Source: Bemisia tabaci (Eukaryota; Arthropoda; Insecta; Hemiptera; Aleyrodidae). Taken from it: 64,000 nucleotides of DNA. The translations under genes were made by a program, and so were the position numbers. Positions 33,227 through 44,546 of the stretch are shown here, piece by piece. Under the pieces are notes generated by a model. It did no database searches. It was not told where the DNA came from and was given only the letters and a program-made list of their open reading frames with translations. How positions within the stretch are numbered: the stretch's first letter is position 1; every line of letters begins with the position of its first letter. Location of the stretch: the NCBI RefSeq assembly GCF_918797505.1, contig NC_092802.1:14795383-14859382 (forward strand), given 5' to 3'.

Positions 33227-34312
33227 TACGGCATGCGGGTAAAGATCCCCAGGTATTGAATATAAAACAAAGCCATATATATTTATTTCTAAAATCTTCA
33301 AAAAAAGCTTAATAATTGTTCTCATCAAAAGTCAATCGACCTACCATCCTTCAAGCATTTATTTCTTCCAATGTCATCAAATGGTGACGTTTCGAAGACA
33401 ATTTTTAATCAGGCCTTTGTAGTTGAGATGTATGTTACGATGTATCCAACTTATATTAACAAAGAAAACGAGAATAAGCAAAAAGCTTCACGGGATGTGC
33501 GAGGGTAATGCAAATGTATTGATTTTGCGGGCAAAAATTATTGGCAGCAGAGCGAAGCGATTGCACCGGCAAAAGTTCGGGATGCCCTAACTTCATTTTT
33601 TATTACAACTTTCGGTCTCGTATCGGGGCTTATCAAAAGTTCGGCCACGGTTCAGCGCGATTAAAGTTTGGTCGTATAACCACAATGTATGTATTGAAGC
33701 CACTCCGCGCGACAAAAATTAGGTCAGATCTGGTGCTATTTGGTCCAAAACCACTAGCAGCATCTTATTTCGGAGGGAAACCGAGGGGCTCTGAAAAGTA
33801 CCCTACATAGCGATTGGACGGATTTTCCCAGAGGGGTGAGTATAAAATGCAAAAGTCGCAACATTTGAAAACTTAATTTTATACACGCAGATACGCTCCT
33901 GTTACAAAACAACATATCAGCATTCATCATATCATACAAAAATAATGAAAAATGCTAAAAACTCAGCTCGATAAGCACTCTCAGATGGAACAATAAACAA
34001 TTTTCATGCGTATTCTTCATCATTTCTTTAAAACTTATTTCTTAGAAATCAAAATAAATTGTTATAAAACGAATCTGTTTTTAGGTATGTTATTTGCAGA
34101 GATGGAGACTTTAATGACACGTATTCGCGTGAAATTTTGTGAAAATTCACGAAACTGTTTGAAACTTATGGTGATGCACTCAAGATTTAAAGAGACCAAG
34201 AAACGCCTGAACAGTGGTTCTAGATTTCGAAACTTTTCATCCCAAACCTAAGCCGTGCACACGTTGCAAATGTTTTCGTTTGGTTTGGAGGTTCAGTCGG
34301 GGCTCTTCTCTA
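33227..34312. other. Unassigned sequence
   Basis: No gene or repeat recognised. Confidence 0.45.
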
Positions 34313-34476
34313 CAGTGGCGTGGCGTGCTTTGCGATATATCGATTAATCTACCATTTAAACCAATGGAAAAGGATCGAGTAATAGGGTGTTCGCAGCGAA
34401 CACCTTAACAATCGATTCTTTACCATAGCTTCAAGTGGGGAATTATCGATAATCGATCATTCACGCCACGCCACCG
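34313..34476. mobile_element. A family hAT-like MITE, copy A7
   Basis: Flanked by CTTCTCTA (34305-34312) and CTTCTCTC (34477-34484), a 7-of-8 TSD. The ends are CAGTGGCGTGGCGTG and CACGCCACGCCACCG. Confidence 0.88.
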
Positions 34477-34527
34477 CTTCTCTCTAAACTCCCCTTTGTG
34501 TCCCTCTCCCCATCATGAATAAAGTAC

Positions 34528-34554
34528 CTCAGCATGGTAGACTACCATGCTGAG
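34528..34554. repeat. 27-bp perfect palindrome beside H3
   Basis: CTCAGCATGGTAG and its exact complement meet at a single central A (34541). It ends 2 bp before H3. Confidence 0.95.
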
Positions 34555-34556
34555 AT

Positions 34557-35357
34557 AAGGGCCGGATTAAGGGGGTGGCCACATGGGCCGCGGCCCATGG
34601 CGGCAAATCTAAGGGGCGGCAAAAATTTGCAATTTTTTTAAGTGTAGGTATAAAACAAAATCGGATTTAGAAGAAAAAATTACAAATGAGAGAAGGCGAC
34701 AAAATCCTGAAACCAAACACGCAATTTGGCCTGGAACGGCGCGCCTTAGAGAGAAATGATGACGAGGACTTGAGATGAAAAGGAGAGGCCCTCGGTGCGG
34801 CGATCGGCATGTAACACATATTGGCGCCCACAAGACTGCACGAATACTTCATGCACTGCATCAAACATAGTGCGGTCAGCGTGAAACGCATAGCGCCTAC
34901 AAGACTGCGTGAATACTTCACGCATTGCGTCCAACACAGTGCGTTCAGCAGCGGTCGGCGTGAAACGCACAGCGCCTACAAGACTGTCGGAATACTTCAC
35001 GCATTGCGCCCAACACGGTGCGGTCTGCGCGGCGCGGCGGCGGAAGTTAAAATCATCGAACCACATTTATGTTTGTTCTTTCATAATTTTTTCGTTCATT
35101 TCTCATGGATGGGAGGCCTTGTCCACACAGAGATAGGTTAACGAAACTTAACTTTCGCGCTATGTTCCGTTAACTTATGCTAGTAGTGTTGACAGGGCTT
35201 TCCCAAAAAATGTGTTCAGCACGAGTAAATGCGTCTTATGCACCCCTCCCCTGCTGGCACGGTCACTTGATGGTTTTTATTGAGTTTCAAAACGAATGAG
35301 AAGGGGGCGGAAAAATACAGGCGGCCCATGGGCGGCAAGTAGGTGAATCCGGCCCTG
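34557..35357 (-). mobile_element. H family hAT-like element, copy H3
   Basis: The ends are AAGGGCCGGATTAAGG (first base changed) and GAATCCGGCCCTG, with three internal ~85-bp units (34825-35030). It has the same orientation as H2. No matching 8-bp TSD was found. Confidence 0.85.
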
Positions 35358-35581
35358 ATAGTAGCATAATATTGCCACATCAACAGGAAGACCATTTAAA
35401 ACGCTCTCGGATCTCCAAAGGCTCAAATAAAAATTACGACAAAAATTTATAAATTTCAAATTTTAGGAAATTTATTCGAGCTTTTTGAAATTTCAATTTC
35501 CTTTGCTGGTTATTCAGTACATACGTCCGCCGTCTTTTAGGTCGGATTTTGACGGGGAAATGAGTATCAAAATGCTCACGT

Positions 35582-35734
35582 CCACTGGCGGATCCAGCAA
35601 TTTGGCAACCACGGGTTTCCTCCATTTAAACCTATAGAAATATATCGATTCTTGGAGCTCTGGGAAGAATCGATAATTCAACAGACGTTCAAATGGAGGA
35701 AACCCGTGGTTGCCAAATTGCTGGATCCGCTTCT
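35582..35734. mobile_element. B family hAT-like MITE, copy B2
   Basis: Perfect 8-bp TSD GCTCACGT (35574-35581 and 35735-35742). The arms are GCGGATCCAGCAATTTGGCA and its complement, and the core has ATCGATTCTTGGAG/GGGAAGAATCGAT. Confidence 0.9.
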
Positions 35735-35942
35735 GCTCACGTGTCAACTCAAACCACGGTCCATCTCCTCATTCACGGTCATTTAGAGTCCGTCGAATTC
35801 GGGAATTCTCGATTCGATCAAACACTCACTCAATCCTCGATATGGTTGACTGCACCCCCATCCCTCCTCCCACTCCCTCCCCGGGGGGACATCCTTAGAA
35901 AATCCGCGCACCCAGATTCACTCCCTTCCTCCGCCCCCGTCG

Positions 35943-36466
35943 CACAGTGGATCGAGTCAATAGGAGAGGTCGGACAAAATTTGGAAACTTTAAACGCCTA
36001 TAACTCCAGGTATACCAGGTTTGAGGTTCTATTCAGGGTGTCTACTAAAACAGGCTGGCCAAAAATCAGTAATTTTTCAGTGCATTCCCAAGAAATTCAG
36101 TACCTCCTCAATATAGAAATTCAGTGCTTTTTCAGTACCTCCAATTGACGAAAATCGAAAATTTTCAAAAATCTGAATTTCTCGCTCAAATTGCGACAAA
36201 AATAGCGAAAATTCCGGACCTTCTCGCGAAATTCCGCCTTTTTTCAGTACTTCCGGACCACCCTTAAAAATCAGTACTGTATTCGGACTTTCCGGAAATT
36301 CCGGACTTGTAGACACCCTGCTAAAAGTGGTTCCACTGGTTTTCTCTTGAAATTTTCTTCCTACAGCACTCTTTGAAATTGAAAATGTGATGAAATAAAC
36401 ATAAAAATTTGCAAATTTAGTCAAAAATTCCATGTCCGACCCCTCTTGCTGACTCGATCCACCGTG
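35943..36466. mobile_element. N family Transib-like MITE N3, split by E3
   Basis: Ends CACAGTGGATCGAGTC and GACTCGATCCACCGTG, with a perfect 5-bp TSD CGTCG (35938-35942 and 36467-36471). The intact family sequence GAGGTTCTAAAAGTGG is broken by E3. Confidence 0.9.
36034..36320. mobile_element. E family element E3, nested in N3
   Basis: The ends are CAGGGTGTCTACT and TAGACACCCTG. The flanks CTATT and CTAAA are consistent with a decayed 5-bp TSD. Confidence 0.85.
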
Positions 36467-36471
36467 CGTCG

Positions 36472-36854
36472 GGGGGTTTTCTCTCCCGGCAGAAAAGCAA
36501 TTTAAGCGAGAGTCTCGTCGATTCCAATTCATTTATTCCACTCTCATTTTCGCCGGCTTACGGAGGTGCCGCCTCCCCCCGAGGCCTCCGTTGCCGCGTC
36601 GCTGGATTCCCGCGCTTTTTCGCGGAGGAAAACTGTGTGCTTTTCGGCGATCTGGCAGCGACGCCCGGAAACGGACGGAAACGCTAGCGCCGGCTTTCCT
36701 CAAAGCTCGCCGCTGGCGAGGCGGAACTTTTTGCCCAAGTGCGCTTATTGCGCACTTGCCAAAATGGGTTGTGAAACATCTTGTCCGGGGTTGGACAGAT
36801 TTATGCTAAGTGGAGTACCTTCATGCGGAGATGCGTCTCACAAAGATCCTTAAG

Positions 36855-36856
<2 letters not shown>
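36472..36856. other. GC-rich unassigned sequence
   Basis: ORFs of 72-95 codons overlap at 36566-36853 without recognisable domains. A poly-A run follows directly, so this may be reverse-transcribed sequence, but no TSD was found. Confidence 0.35.

Positions 36857-36910
<54 letters not shown>
36857..36910. repeat. 54-bp poly-A run
   Basis: Uninterrupted A from 36857 to 36910. It could be a retrotransposition tail or simple-repeat expansion. Confidence 0.95.
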
Positions 36911-36913
<3 letters not shown>

Positions 36914-38015
36914 GGGAAACTTAGGTAGGAGCGGGTCAAAAAGGAGTTGTTACCAACCTTTGGGGGTTAATTACTATCTGCACCTGTTACCAACTTTGCC
37001 TTACAAGTTTAGGGTGAATCTTCAGCTGTAGTTCCGAAAAAATCCGGCTCCGAAATCAGTGATTATTTAAATATCAAAATATATATTTTAAATTCTAGGA
37101 CTCATAAGTTCTAGCAGCAGAACGTCTGGAATGCTTAGAAACAAACGCGAGCTTTGAAAGTTTAATAATAAAAGCTATAACTTTGGTCCCACTTTCTCTT
37201 ATGGGATATCTGTAAGTGAGAGAGAGAGATAGCTCACGGTGGGAGAGAGATATGCAACTGCTGAGAGCGATCACTCGCGATTGGTTGCATCGAGGCCATT
37301 ATGCTTAACCCTATTTTTCTTTGGAATCAAGTTTCAGAGCTTCAGGAATTACTGTTTACGTCTTTTTAGTGTCAATAGGAAGAAGAATGTTAGCTACAAC
37401 TTATGACACTTCGATTTCAGAAATTCCTTTAATTTTCATAAAAGCTCAAGGACTTACGTGAGGCTGTACGGACTCTAATAGCGTGGACCAAAAAATCAAA
37501 ACACAGCGGTGGCGTTCCCTGCGCGGAAAAATTTCTTAATACGCACTGCTGTAGATTCACCTTAAGTTGGAAATTTTTTTTTAATTTGGTTCGCGAAATT
37601 TGCATCCAAACTGGGTAAATACGCCTAACTATATGTGTGCAGTAAAGCTCATGGCGAAACAAAATACAAAATTTCCTATTCTGTAATTCTGAATCATCAG
37701 AGTGCAAAATTCACCCTTTTTTACCCTAAGAGCTTAATGAAGCCTGAGGTGGCAAAGCCAATCAGAAGTGGAGTCGGTAGTTATTCAAAGAAATGAAATA
37801 CGGTAAAAAAATTGCAATATCTCATTTTGGGATGCGTGTTTTCAGAGTTTATACATCGTTGGTGACAGGGAAGGGGGGGATCAGGTTTAGTGATGAAGGA
37901 ATTTCTTTCAAAACACCCCTTTCCTAAATAATTGATCTACACGACAAGCATCACTCATCGACAGGAAACGGTGAATGTTTCTGCTCGTGAGAAAATGTTA
38001 AGTCCCGGAAACGAA
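36911..38015. other. Unassigned sequence
   Basis: A short GAGA run lies at 37215-37250. No gene or repeat recognised. Confidence 0.45.
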
Positions 38016-38019
38016 CGTG

Positions 38020-38172
38020 CTTTAATTGCGATGTATCGATTGATCCGCCCTTTAAACTTACGGTAAAGGATCGATAAACAAGGTGCTTGCAACGAACACC
38101 TAAATAATCGATTCTTTACCATAGCTTCAAATTGAGGAACATCGACAATCGATCATTCTCGTCTCGACACCG
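38020..38172. mobile_element. A family degenerate copy A8
   Basis: TTGCGATGTATCGATTGATC through the CCTAAATAATCGATTCTTTAC core to CATTCTCGTCTCGACACCG. The ends are eroded. Confidence 0.65.
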
Positions 38173-38439
38173 CAACTCGCACGTTTGCATCTCCTCGATA
38201 GCCAATGGAAGGTCGCGAGGTTTAATGTCTGCTGGAGACAGCGCAATCTTTTCCATAAATGAACGAGAAGAGGAATTCCGCTCGTAGATTCCGAAGAGAA
38301 ACGAGATATGAGTGACGTACAAATATAAGCATTTGTGGAAAACAAATCCATCTGCATAGGCAATCCATAGCAGATACAGTATTTTAGGTGCACTGGGAAA
38401 AAATTTATATCATACGAACCGGATGTGCGCTGTCCTATC

Positions 38440-38679
38440 CTGCCTTGGTATGGAAAAACGCCGTATGAGCCGGCAGGCGTTGCGAAATTTTCATTAGTAA
38501 ATCACGAATTTTCGGGAAAAACTGTGAATATTTTTCCTCCAATTTTCCAGATAATTTGGTTCGCAATTTCGCTGGAAGTTCCTGAAAATTTCAAGGAAAA
38601 ATATCCACAGCTTCCTTCAAGAATAAACATTTAATCGAAGGAAATTTGGCAACTCTTGAATGTTCATACAGCACGGCAG
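38440..38679. mobile_element. D family MITE, copy D8
   Basis: The left end is CTGCCTTGGTATGGAAAAACG. The right end has lost ~15 bp (GTTCATACAGCACGGCAG) and is followed by TA. Confidence 0.8.
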
Positions 38680-38730
38680 TATTCGGCCGTTCTCTTCGGT
38701 TCACGTAACCGTACTCTTGATTAATGCAAC

Positions 38731-38884
38731 CAGTGGCGCGGCGTGCTTTGCGATACATCGATTGACCTGCCATATAAACCTATGGGGAAGGCTCGACTAT
38801 CAGGGTCTTCGTAACGAACACTTTAATAATCGATTCTGTGCTATGGCTTCAAATGGGGAAATATCGATAATCCGTACAACTAAA
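38731..38884. mobile_element. A family copy A9, right end missing
   Basis: CAGTGGCGCGGCGTGC on the left with the family core, then breaks off after GGGGAAATATCGATAATCCG. Confidence 0.7.
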
Positions 38885-39425
38885 TGCATTCCGGGGCTCA
38901 TTTAGAGATGGTAATACGCCCTTGCGCGTCAGAAGAGCGACGAATTTAGATAGATTCGGCAACACCGCGTTTTAAAGTGATATTGAATCCATCCCCGTTC
39001 TAATAGCACTTTACGTCTGAAGCAGTCTTACAGACATCTCGTAGATGCTGTCAGCCCCCCCCCCCCCCCTCCCACTTCTAGACGTCTTTCGTCAAGTCAA
39101 CACTTAATTCCTTGGCGGTGGTATTGGGACTGGGTATCGTGAGTACGTGACGATGGTACCAGTCGTCACGTATTCCAGATCAAGACTCGGAACTTTTTTG
39201 ACCGATAAACACGGCATAAATTACAAGGAAAAGAAAGCAGGTTTTTCTGGGATCAACTAGATCTGGATACCCTCGTCATGCAGATTATTATAATTGACAG
39301 ACAAAAGCGTTGGACAAAGAGGACGAAGAGGAAATCGAGCGATCCTTGATTGATCCTTTTTTTTAAGTGTGTGTGAGTGTCGCACTAGGTGGTTTAAAAT
39401 TTCCGAGAAAAAACTCAGATCCGTA
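38885..39425. other. Unassigned sequence with C-run
   Basis: C-run at 39054-39069. No gene recognised. Confidence 0.45.
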
Positions 39426-39626
39426 GAAACATTTTGCCTAACAACAAAACTGCAAAATTTGTGAATATTTTCTCTTGAAATTTTCATATAATTAAGATCT
39501 TGTCATGAATAAAATTGTCTGAGGAAACAAAGGTGAAATATGCGCATATAACCCTGAATCCTACTTAATCCAAGGAAAGTTGGCAACGCCTGAAGACTCA
39601 TGAAGCGTTCTTCCTTAGCACGGCAG
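39426..39626. mobile_element. D family right half D9
   Basis: Ends CGTTCTTCCTTAGCACGGCAG. The left end is missing. Confidence 0.65.
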
Positions 39627-40003
39627 TGATCCCTTTCAAAAAGTCTCTCAAGAAAGGAGGTAACAAAATTTTGCTGTATAATCAAATATTAAAACCTATA
39701 TGGCAGTATGCTTCACAACTATGGGGTTGTGCAAGCAAATCTAATATAAATAAGGTAGAAAGATTCCAGTCGAAGGTTCTACGAGAAATTATTGGAGTAC
39801 CATGGTTCGTAAGGAACGAAGACATAAGGAGAGAATTAGAGGTACCCACGGTTAGACAAGTAATTGCTGAGACAACGAAGAGATATGAATGTCGTATTGA
39901 AAAGCATATCAATGTAGAGGCTTTAAACCTTTTAGATAGTACAATACCTGTGAAAAGGTTAAAAAGGTGGGAGACCTTTGAACTCCCATCAAGATTTAAG
40001 TAG
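39626..40003 (+). pseudogene. Jockey-type reverse transcriptase, C-terminal remnant
   Basis: The 125-residue ORF contains a block read as LLYNQILKPIWQYASQLWG, then VERFQSKVLREIIGVPWFV and IRRELEVPTVRQVI. I recognise this as the region just C-terminal to the reverse transcriptase core in jockey-clade elements. The endonuclease and the catalytic RT motifs are absent. The first 12 residues come from flanking host DNA upstream of the insertion point (39663), so the ATG is accidental. It reads to a natural stop with no frameshift, suggesting a fairly recent insertion. It is not a working gene. Confidence 0.85.
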
Positions 40004-40264
40004 TCTGTAAGGTATGAGTGAGAGTGTGAATGGAGTGTGAATGAGGGTGAAAGGAAGAATGCAAAACCATTAAACTAAAAACCTTTATGTTATAATACAT
40101 TTAAGAAAGAAGGCAGAGAATTTACAATTCCTGTTCTTTTAGATAATCATAGTATTATCTAACGTTAACATATAAAATTAATGCAGTTTGTTAAGTTTTA
40201 GTTTTAAGCCACGTAGATAGATACAAGAAACACTTGTAGCAGTTACGATATATTTAAATAAAAT

Positions 40265-40301
<37 letters not shown>
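39663..40301 (+). mobile_element. 5'-truncated jockey-like non-LTR retrotransposon
   Basis: Flanked by a 12-bp TSD AGAAAGGAGGTA (39651-39662 and 40302-40313). It holds the last part of ORF2, a ~270-bp 3' UTR, AATAAA at 40257-40262 and a poly-A tail (40274-40301). About 640 bp remain. The structure is that of target-primed reverse transcription with early termination. Confidence 0.92.
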
Positions 40302-40304
<3 letters not shown>

Positions 40305-40321
40305 AAGGAGGTACACGAGTA

Positions 40322-40574
40322 CTGCCGTGCTAGGGAAAAACGCCGTATGAGCCTTCAGATGTTGCCAAGTTTCCTCCGATAAAAACCGAACTTACTGGGA
40401 AAATTGTGAATATTATTTTCCAAAAATTTCAGACAATTTTGTACGCAATTTAATCTAAAATACCTGAAAATTTCAAGGAAAAATATGCATGAATGTTGTC
40501 AAAAATACATGTTTTATCAAGAGAAATTTGGCAACTCTCGAATGTTCATACGGCGTTCTTCCTTAGCACGGCAG
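40322..40574. mobile_element. D family MITE, copy D10
   Basis: The ends are CTGCCGTGCTAGGGAAAAACG and CGTTCTTCCTTAGCACGGCAG; preceded by TA. One of the most complete D copies. Confidence 0.88.
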
Positions 40575-41054
40575 AGTACAAATCAACATAAAAATCACTC
40601 GCGGACATCATTAAGCATGAGCAGGATAAGAGACCCTTTTTAGTCTACTTCGTTAGTTGCCTTTCAAAGAAACCATTTCAAAAAAAGTACTACTTTGAAA
40701 AAGTGACTAAAGTCACGAACAAGCTTACTAATCGTAAAGTTCCGCCCGCCCCCCTCCCCCTTGCCAGAATAGTTCATAGTCCGCCTTTGACATCCCCATG
40801 GCATCACCCTCCCTCCCTCTACTGCGAGCCTATTACACCCTCTTAGCGAAACATCGCGCTAATCGAGTTGGGCGCAAAATTATCCCCTCATGTCGCGCTC
40901 CAAGTGCCTTCGATGAAACTTTAAAAATGTCTACCCACTCCGAGTGCTCCGTCGACGAACAAGTTCCCGCGCCGGGAAGTTGTCTCGGTCGGGAAAACTC
41001 CGATCATAGTTGCCAGATTTCGCTGAAAATCAGCATAAATGGATCGTAGTCGAT
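40575..41054. other. Unassigned sequence
   Basis: C-rich near 40740-40760. An 83-codon ORF at 40798-41049 has no recognisable domain. Confidence 0.4.
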
Positions 41055-42278
41055 TAGGGTGTCTACTAAAACAGTCTGGCCAAAAATCAGTACTTTTTCG
41101 GTACATTTCCAAGAAATTCTGTACCTCCTTAACAGAGTAACCCTGGTAAAAATTGGCGATTAGAGCTGCGTTTCAAAATATCATAGGAATTCTTATAGCC
41201 GGCTAAAGAAGGCTACAGAAAATAATATAACTGGCTGTAGAATGCGGAGAAAATAATACGGCCGGGCTATAGGAAGCGATAAAAAATTATGCAGCCGGGC
41301 TATAGTTCCTATCGCCGGGCTTTACACTTTATCGCCTGGCTGTTGCTTTTTCGCCATCGATTATAAAAGGCTATAAGAAATTGTGTAGAAATTCGTGTGC
41401 TTTGGAAATCATTAAGTTTGATACGGAACCACCTTAATATTTACAAAACACACGTTACATTTTCCTTTAATACATACTTTTTTTATCAATTAAAACGAAA
41501 ATAATACATACAGGATGTGCAAACATTTCAAAATCATGAGTTGAATAACGCTGACTCCGCCAGATTAAATATTAGAGCCTAACACAAAGCGGAGCGGCGA
41601 CGCACTGGCGCCTACAAACCTAACAGGGATACTTCACGCATTGCGCAACGCGTGAAGTATTCCTGTTAGGTTTGTAGGCACCAATGCGCGTTTCGCGCTG
41701 GCTGCCCGCCTGCCGCACCGCAGCGTGCCACGGCGCTTGAAGCAACTATTTCAAACCAGAGGTATTGTACAGTGTCATACGAAACTGAAGGTGCTCTAAT
41801 ATAATAGGAATGGCAGGCATCCATCAAAAATACGGAGCTTTCCTCGCAAAATAAATCAAATACTACGGCCCAAAAAGAGAGCAGTGGTCCAAAAACTCAC
41901 TAAGTCCTAGCATCCGTAATTAGCGCGTTTAGCATACACTTTATCGCCTGGCTGTGATTTGCTTAATCGCCATCGGCTATAAAAGGCTATAAGATATTGT
42001 GTAGCCGGCTATAGAAGCTATTGGAAATCTTACAGCCGGCCGTAGGTCTATGGTATTTTGGAACACAGATTCTACTGCCAATTTTTACTAGGGAATCTAG
42101 TACTTTTTCAGTAGCTACAACTGACGAAATTCGGAAAATGTCACAGATTTGATTTTCTCGCTCAAATTGCGACCAAAATGACAAAAATTCAGGACCTTCT
42201 TGCGGAATTTCCGTTCTTTTTACGGAAATAAGAACTATTTTCGGACTTTCCGGAAATTTTGGACTTGTAGATACCCTG
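41055..42278. mobile_element. E family element E4, split by J2
   Basis: Ends TAGGGTGTCTACT and TAGATACCCTG with a perfect 5-bp TSD TCGAT (41050-41054 and 42279-42283). J2 lies inside. Confidence 0.88.
41141..42093. mobile_element. J element, copy J2
   Basis: The ends are CCCTGGTAAAAATTGGC and GCCAATTTTTACTAGGG. It is collinear with the reverse complement of J1. Its central palindrome (41608-41682) has a few mismatches, unlike that of J1. Confidence 0.88.
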
Positions 42279-42359
42279 TCGATACATCAAACAGGTGAGA
42301 TGGTATCAATGTCGATTTGGTTATGAGTATAAAATGGAAATGAAAAGTGAAATTGTTAG

Positions 42360-42480
42360 GAATTTTCTCATTTTCAGCATTCCTAACTTAAAAACTAAAA
42401 CTTTGGTTTGAGGTTATGTTCTTTTGTTTTGAACCAAACGATTCATCGAACCATTATCGAATACGATCTATTGCCATAAG
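42360..42480. repeat. BB dispersed repeat, copy 2
   Basis: Collinear with 23640-23760 (TTCTCATTTTCAGC, GGTTTGAGGTTATGTTCT, CAAACGAT.CATCGA). Confidence 0.6.
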
Positions 42481-44042
42481 ACTCATTCTAGAAAAATGTT
42501 GATTTTCAACGATATCTGGCAATGATGCCTCCAAGGCACTGCGCTGGATACGGCAGAAAGGTACAAATTTGTCTCGTGAGCTGCCGCGAAGGAAAATTAG
42601 ACGGCGTTAACCAGAATCAACCTGGCTGTTGCCTTATGAGTCTATTGCAAACTTTTAGAGCGAAAAAAAAAATGTTTATTTTAGAGGACTGTTCGAAAAT
42701 CAAGATGAGCACATACGGAAAGTCTAAAATCCTCTCTATTCTAATAAAATTTACGCTAATAAAAATCGCTAATAAAAATTTACGCTAATTTTTCTAATAA
42801 AGTTCTTTAATATAAATTTTTAATTAAATTTATTTTTTCTTTTCATTTTTAAGACGCTCGATGGACGGGGTGAGGAAAGAGAGTAAGACGGTCCAAAGGT
42901 TGACTTCCAAAGAAGGAATCAAAATTCAGAGTAAGGAGAAAGTCATTAAGAACATTGTTCGGCGGGAAATTTTTCTTTGAAACATCGTTTTGTCTTTCGA
43001 TTAAAATTATTTGCTCATTAAACCGCCAACGGGCGATTTAGACAATTTCTCTGGCCGCGATCGCGGCCAGGGGGCGGAGCTCCCTGGTACACCGATAACT
43101 CCTCAATCTGTGTAAGAAGTTGTTCCTTTTTTTGGGTTTTCCAATTTAATTTCTATAAGTACACAGCGTGATCCATAAGTCCCGCACTACTACCGGCACC
43201 GGGCATCACCCCTGTAAACTTTTTAGAAAATTGAGGATAAGAATGGAAATTTTGTAACCACTTTTAGTTCATAGATAAAGATTTTAGGAGACCCTCAAAA
43301 CGTCAAAAGGATCATCCCGAAAAGGAACTAGGGCCCCGAGGGTTAAAGATGATGCAGGACTTTTCGATCACTCTGTACACGGTAAAGAAAATGATACATC
43401 TGTATGACCCCGGCTGTGTATTTTGATAATAACATGATACTATCAAAAGTAAGTACTTTCACGAATAATTGATTAGAATATTCAACGGTTTCAGTGAATT
43501 CATTTCGTTTATGATTTAACTCACCACAATTTCGTTACAATATGAGGATGAGAATAATGGAATGCTCCCTTACCTGAAACAGAGGAAAGACAGAGAGAGA
43601 TTAGTAAAATTGAAGCACTGAACAAATAGATTACATTTTGCGGTAAGGAACTATTTCTGGCTTGAGATAGAATATAAGTGCAATTAGTTTCCCCATGCAG
43701 ATGAGCGCTTTTATGGATGAACCAGAAAAAGCGATTCCGTGTTGCATAGTTGTTACATCGAAAGTTTGCTGAGAACGTAAGCGCGATGTAAACAAACGGA
43801 ACATATTTCTAAACAATAGCGGAATGGACGATTGAACGCACGGCGATTATGCGATAACTTTTCGGGCTCGAATGCAGGCCTTCTTGCCGTCCTTTTGAAT
43901 TGAAGGCAGCACGGGGCAACAATAAGATGACACCTAGCAAAGTGCCAGGAACATACACGGCGTCTATGAGATAACTATACAAGCACGAATGCCGGTCATA
44001 TTGCCGTCCTCTGAACTTGAAGGCGAAACACACACGAACAAT
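42481..44042. other. Unassigned sequence
   Basis: An ORF of 88 codons at 42522-42788 has no recognisable domain. A minus-strand splice-donor-like CAGGTAAGG lies near 43570-43580. AT-rich 42720-42850. No repeat recognised. Confidence 0.4.
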
Positions 44043-44546
44043 ACAGATGTTGCATGTGTGAGGAATTTGCGATTTGACTTCTGATTTTTGCGTAAAAGAT
44101 TGCGAGAAACACGATGGTGCCACTGGTTATCTCTGAAATCAGCTCCCATGCTCAAAAAAAGCTCTCAAGATGAGGCCAAAATGGAGGGGATATCCCACGC
44201 TATCCTCAGAGTCCACCTCTACATCAAGACAAACTCTCCATGCAAAGATAGGGAGCGAATACATTAGCAGGGTTGCCGTGTTTTCAGTTGTGGAGTCCCC
44301 AAATAAAGTGGCAGCCCTGTCAATGTATTTGCTCCCTACCTTTGCATGGAGAGTTTGTATTGATGTAGAGTGGGACTCTCAGGATAGCGTGGAATATCCC
44401 CACCATTTTGGCCTCAACTTGAGAGCTGTTTTTGAGCTTGGGAGTTGATTTCAGAGAAAACCAGTGGTACCATCGTGTTTCTCGCAAACTTTTACAAAAG
44501 AATCAATAGTCAAATTGCAAATTTCACACACATGCAACATCTCCAT
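44043..44546. mobile_element. K family fold-back element, copy K3
   Basis: Full length. The left terminus is slightly changed (CAGATGTTGC), the right ends GCAACATCTCCAT. Confidence 0.88.

Noticed and set aside
36566..36853. 95-codon ORF followed by poly-A, suggesting a processed gene copy
   Set aside because: No TSD, no polyadenylation signal just upstream, and the product is not recognised.
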